Shown in pieces: positions 61,098 through 64,000 of a stretch of 64,000 nt of DNA. Position 1 is the stretch's first letter, and each line of letters begins with the position of its first letter. Both the position numbers and the translations under genes were made by a program. The notes under the pieces were generated by a model, which was not told the DNA's origin, made no database searches, and was given only the letters and a program-made list of their open reading frames with translations. This stretch comes from Streptomyces sp. NBC_00249 (GTDB lineage: Bacteria; Actinomycetota; Actinomycetes; Streptomycetales; Streptomycetaceae), in contig NZ_JAPEMV010000001.1 of assembly GCF_026342355.1 (NCBI RefSeq), forward strand, positions 1,860,001 through 1,924,000, given 5' to 3'.

Positions 61098-61808
61098 TCA
61101 GAAATCGAAGCCGAGTTGGCCTCCGTTTTCCAGCTCCACCGATTCCTCGCTCCGGCGCACCTTCTTCAAGTGCCGCCACTGGGGCAGCGCGTCGAGGTAC
61201 GACCACGAGAGCCGGTGGTACGCGGTGGGCCCGCGGACCTCCAGGGCGGCCCGGTGCACGGGCGAGGGATAGCCGGCGTTGGCGGCGAAAGCGAAGTCCT
61301 CTATTCCGTCGCCCTGTTCGCCGAGTTCGGCCATCATCCGGTCGCGGCGGACCTTGGCGATCACCGAGGCCGCGGCGACGGCGACGCAGGACTGGTCGCC
61401 CTTGATCACCGTTCGGACCTGCCACGGCGGGCCGAGGTAGTCGTGCTTGCCGTCGAGGATCACCGCGTCGGGCCGCACCGGAAGGGCCTCCAGCGCGCGC
61501 ACCGCCGCGAGCCGCAGGGCGGCCGTCATCCCCAGCTCGTCGATCTCCTCGGGAGAGGCGTGCCCGAGCGCGTGGGCGGTGACCCAGTCCTCCAGGACGT
61601 CGAGCAGCGCGTCGCGTCGCTTGGGGGTGAGCAGTTTGGAGTCGGTGAGTCCCGCGGGCGGCCGGCGCAGTCCGGTGACCGCCGCGCAGACGGTGACGGG
61701 ACCGGCCCAGGCCCCTCGTCCGACCTCGTCGACCCCGGCGATGACCTTGGCGCCGGTGGTTGCACGGAGGGAGCGCTCGACGGTGTGGGTGGGTGCTTCG
61801 TACGGCAT
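61098..61808 (-). CDS. rnhB: Ribonuclease HII
   Basis: 236 residues. Removes RNA from RNA-DNA hybrids, including single misincorporated ribonucleotides, a role shared with dut/tdk in genome quality. Catalytic carboxylates are in [12 protein letters not shown] (Asp26, Glu27), the later ILDGKHDY, and [11 protein letters not shown]. The ending GGQLGFDF is typical of the family. The ATG at 61808 (MPYEAPTHT) was chosen as the family start; the long open frame upstream is noise. Convergent with nothing; the same strand continues into the hypothetical 60406-61038. Confidence 0.95.
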   Translation of the reverse strand: MPYEAPTHTVERSLRATTGAKVIAGVDEVGRGAWAGPVTVCAAVTGLRRPPAGLTDSKLLTPKRRDALLDVLEDWVTAHALGHASPEEIDELGMTAALRLAAVRALEALPVRPDAVILDGKHDYLGPPWQVRTVIKGDQSCVAVAAASVIAKVRRDRMMAELGEQGDGIEDFAFAANAGYPSPVHRAALEVRGPTAYHRLSWSYLDALPQWRHLKKVRRSEESVELENGGQLGFDF

Positions 61809-61959
61809 GGCGCCAGCAAGGTTACGCCGCCCGGAGCCGCCTGCACACCCCGGCCTGCGGCAAGCGTGGTCCGGGCGGGCCCACGGGCCCCGGAGCGGGC
61901 TCCGGGCCGGGGCCGGGACCAGGCTTCGGGGCGGGCCGTGCACCCGGCGTACGGTCGGC

Positions 61960-62565
61960 TCAGGCCCGGAGCATCGGCACCATCACCCGGTCGATCATCT
62001 CGACGATCTCCGCGTCCGGCCATTCGCTCCCGCACACCTTGGCGCGGTACATCATCATCGCCGGAATCACGTCGACGACGAGCGGACTCATCGCATCCGC
62101 CCGCACGTCCCCCCGCTCGATTCCGCGCTGCACCAGCTCCCGGATCAGCTCGTGGGCCGGTTCGTGCAGCCCGTTCCAGATGACCCCACGGAACCGGTCG
62201 GCATGGACGTGATCGCATTCGTGAAGGACGGCCCGCAGCGCGACACCCGCCCGAGAGCGCATGACGTCAAGCATCCGCACACACAGCCGGCGGAGGTCTT
62301 CGCGGACCGATCCCTGGTCCGGGATCTCCCCCAGCGCGGGCAGCCCCGCCCGCAGCACCTCGGCGACCAGGTCCGCCTTCGAGGGCCAGCGCCGGTAGAG
62401 GGCCGCCTTGCCCGTGCGCGCCCCGGCCGCGACGCCCTCCATCGTGAGGGCGTTCCAGCCGACCGTGCTGAGTTGTTCCAGGGCGGCGTCCAGAATCGCC
62501 CGTTCGAGCTCCGGCCCCCGCCTGCGCCCCGGCGCCGCCCCCGCCGACCAGCGCGAACCCGTCAT
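61960..62565 (-). CDS. TetR-family transcriptional repressor
   Basis: 201 residues. N-terminal helix-turn-helix (about 17-63): [40 protein letters not shown]. The C-terminal ligand-binding domain (about 80-200) is helical. It is divergent from a drug-exporter gene, the classic TetR-efflux arrangement, and the intergenic region holds two near-identical palindromes. Presumably it represses both genes until the exporter's substrate binds. Confidence 0.9.
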   Translation of the reverse strand: MTGSRWSAGAAPGRRRGPELERAILDAALEQLSTVGWNALTMEGVAAGARTGKAALYRRWPSKADLVAEVLRAGLPALGEIPDQGSVREDLRRLCVRMLDVMRSRAGVALRAVLHECDHVHADRFRGVIWNGLHEPAHELIRELVQRGIERGDVRADAMSPLVVDVIPAMMMYRAKVCGSEWPDAEIVEMIDRVMVPMLRA

Positions 62566-62615
62566 GCTCCATACCTCCGACCGGGCCGTGCGTCCGTCGC
62601 ACGTATTTTCAGCCC

Positions 62616-62637
62616 TAGTGAACGCTTGCGTTCCCTA
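62616..62637. promoter_or_regulatory. TetR operator O1
   Basis: AGTGAACGCTTGCGTTCCCT, palindromic except one position, overlapping the candidate -35 TTGCGT (62626-62631) of the exporter gene (-10 TACCGT at 62650-62655, 18-bp spacing). Confidence 0.7.
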
Positions 62638-62663
62638 CGAGCGGACTCCTACCGTGGTCCCGC

Positions 62664-62683
62664 AGTGAACGGATGCGTTCACT
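62664..62683. promoter_or_regulatory. TetR operator O2
   Basis: AGTGAACGGATGCGTTCACT: perfect 8-bp arms with a 4-bp centre, 47 bp centre-to-centre from O1 and downstream of the candidate exporter promoter. Two sites in one short gap suggest repressor cooperation. Confidence 0.75.
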
Positions 62684-62706
62684 ATTTCACTTCGGGGGGA
62701 TCGACA

Positions 62707-64000
62707 GTGACAAGCACTCAACTCGCCACTCCTCGGATACCGGGGGCCGCCCGACGGCCCGGGCGCCCAGGCGTGGCACTCGCCGTCATCGCGGCCTGCC
62801 AGCTGATGGTCGTACTCGACGCGACGATCGTGAACATCGCGCTCCCGCACATCCAGACCTCACTCGACTTCTCCACCACCGACCTCTCCTGGGTGCTCAG
62901 CGCCTACACCCTCACCTTCGGCGGCCTCCTGCTGCTCGGCGGCCGGGCCGGCGACATCCTCGGCAGGCGCCGCGTCTTCCTGACCGGAATCCTGCTCTTC
63001 ACCCTGGCCTCCCTCCTCGGCGGCTTCGCCCAGGAGCCCTGGCAACTGCTGGCCGCCCGCGCGCTCCAGGGAGTCGGCGGCGCGATCGCCTCGCCGACCT
63101 CGCTCGCGCTGATCACGACCACCTTCGCCGAAGGCCCCGAGCGGAACCGGGCGTTCGGGGTGTTCGCCGCCGTCTCGGCGGGCGGCGGCGCCATCGGGCT
63201 GCTGACCGGCGGCATGCTCACCGAATGGCTCGACTGGCGCTGGGTCCTCTTCGTCAACGTCCCCATCGGCCTGCTGATCGCGGTCCTGACCCCGCTCTAC
63301 ATCAGCGAGTCGGAGCGCCACCCCGGCCGCTTCGACCTCGCCGGGGCGCTCACCTCCACCGGCGGCATGGCCACGCTCGTCTACGGGTTCATCCGCGCGT
63401 CCGAGGACGGCTGGCGGGACTCCCTCACCATCGGCTCGTTCGTGGCCGCCGTCGTCCTGCTGGGCCTGTTCGTGGTCATCGAGTCCCGGGCCGCCGAACC
63501 GATCGTCCCGCTGCGGATGTTCGCCGACCGCAACCGGGCCGGCACGTACGTGATCATGCTCGGCCTCGCCGCCGCCATGTTCGGCATGTTCTTCTTCATC
63601 GTCCAGTTCGTGCAGAACGTGCTGGGCTTCTCGCCCATCCGGGCCGGGCTCGGCTTCCTGCCGGTGACCGCCGCCATCGTCACCGCCGCCGGCCTCTCGC
63701 AGCGCTTCCTGCCCCGCTTCGGCCCGAAGCCGTTCATGGTCCTCGGATCGGCGCTCACCGGAAGCGGACTGGCCTGGCTGTCCTTCATCCGCACCGACAG
63801 CTCGTACCTCTCCGGCGTCCTCGGCCCGATGCTGCTGTTCGGCTTCGGCATGGGCCTCAACTTCGTGACCCTCACCCTCACGGCCGTCTCCGGCGTGGCC
63901 CCGAGGGAGGCCGGCGCGGCCTCCGGGCTGCTCAACGCCAGCCAGCAGGTCGGCGGCTCGCTCGGCCTGTCCATCCTGGTCACGGTGTTCGGGACGGCGA
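62707..64000 (+). CDS. DHA2-family MFS drug exporter (truncated by right edge)
   Basis: 431 codons are present and the frame runs open to the edge. Start is GTG with GGGGGGATC upstream. The signature LDATIVNIALPHI lies in the first membrane segment, followed by WVLSAYTLTFGGLLLLGGR and the A-motif GDILGRRR. At least eleven or twelve segments fit before the edge, as expected for 14-segment DHA2 exporters of the EmrB/QacA type. These expel cationic dyes and antibiotics with protons. It is controlled by the divergent TetR. Confidence 0.9.
   Translation, partial: MTSTQLATPRIPGAARRPGRPGVALAVIAACQLMVVLDATIVNIALPHIQTSLDFSTTDLSWVLSAYTLTFGGLLLLGGRAGDILGRRRVFLTGILLFTLASLLGGFAQEPWQLLAARALQGVGGAIASPTSLALITTTFAEGPERNRAFGVFAAVSAGGGAIGLLTGGMLTEWLDWRWVLFVNVPIGLLIAVLTPLYISESERHPGRFDLAGALTSTGGMATLVYGFIRASEDGWRDSLTIGSFVAAVVLLGLFVVIESRAAEPIVPLRMFADRNRAGTYVIMLGLAAAMFGMFFFIVQFVQNVLGFSPIRAGLGFLPVTAAIVTAAGLSQRFLPRFGPKPFMVLGSALTGSGLAWLSFIRTDSSYLSGVLGPMLLFGFGMGLNFVTLTLTAVSGVAPREAGAASGLLNASQQVGGSLGLSILVTVFGTA

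Overview
The window is high-GC (about 70 % or more) actinobacterial DNA, almost certainly from the core part of a Streptomyces chromosome. The diagnostic genes are hrdB (principal sigma factor with a long Lys/Ala-rich N-terminal region), the sporulation regulator whiH, the division protein sepH, cutRS, split topoisomerase IV genes (parC and parE about 13 kb apart), a DasR-type operator in front of ptsH, and a c-di-AMP (ydaO-type) riboswitch in front of a secreted M23 peptidase. I see no rRNA, tRNA, CRISPR array, insertion sequence or prophage gene. Gene order looks like a conserved housekeeping segment.

Layout. 1-4.3 kb: the first codons of a kdpD-like gene run off the left edge; then a translationally coupled thioesterase-dut-DUF3710 operon, DUF3093, an EcsC-like gene and a DUF4193 zinc-ribbon gene. 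4.3-12.4 kb: cutRS, a 55-aa protein, hemH-suhB, an MFS gene overlapping a sugar-lactone oxidase, and a membrane protein with a Gly-Thr repeat tail. 12.9-18.4 kb: sepH, a two-domain rhodanese, a two-domain VOC protein, a padR/SGNH-hydrolase operon divergent from an NTF2-like protein, and a membrane protein. 18.5-24.4 kb: a four-gene operon (protein acetyltransferase, DUF5998, phosphodiesterase, tdk), then ptsH. 24.6-34.5 kb: an FCD-type GntR regulator, the riboswitch-controlled M23 peptidase, a paired M16 peptidase operon (one catalytic, one degenerate), parC, and an unusual Mrr-nuclease/TerD fusion. 34.5-43 kb: a COG0523 GTPase and a carboxylate/acetyl-CoA block: citrate synthase, a divergent HTH-citrate-synthase fusion, a CitA/CitB-type two-component system, and a DUF485/acetate symporter pair. 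43-53 kb: parE, DUF7455, a trypsin-like protease, hrdB, whiH, a fused ABC transporter and an NrtR-like NUDIX regulator. 53-64 kb: a glycogen-debranching-like protein, DUF4192, a RecQ helicase with a phosphoribosyltransferase-like C-terminus, two unrecognised proteins, rnhB, and a TetR regulator divergent from a DHA2 drug exporter that is cut by the right edge.

How the genes fit together. Most of the window is chromosome maintenance and cell cycle (dut, tdk, topoisomerase IV, recQ, rnhB, sepH, hrdB, whiH), cell-envelope sensing and remodelling (cutRS, c-di-AMP-controlled M23 peptidase, secreted protease) and central metabolism with its regulation (ptsH, Pat acetyltransferase, citrate synthases, acetate uptake). 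The least explained items are the Mrr-TerD fusion (32.4-34.5 kb), the transcription-factor/citrate-synthase fusion (36.9-38.1 kb), the RecQ-phosphoribosyltransferase fusion (57.1-59.3 kb) and the palindrome pair at 61.04-61.08 kb beside an unrecognised gene. Everything was read by eye: domain names rest on motif recognition, not on searches.
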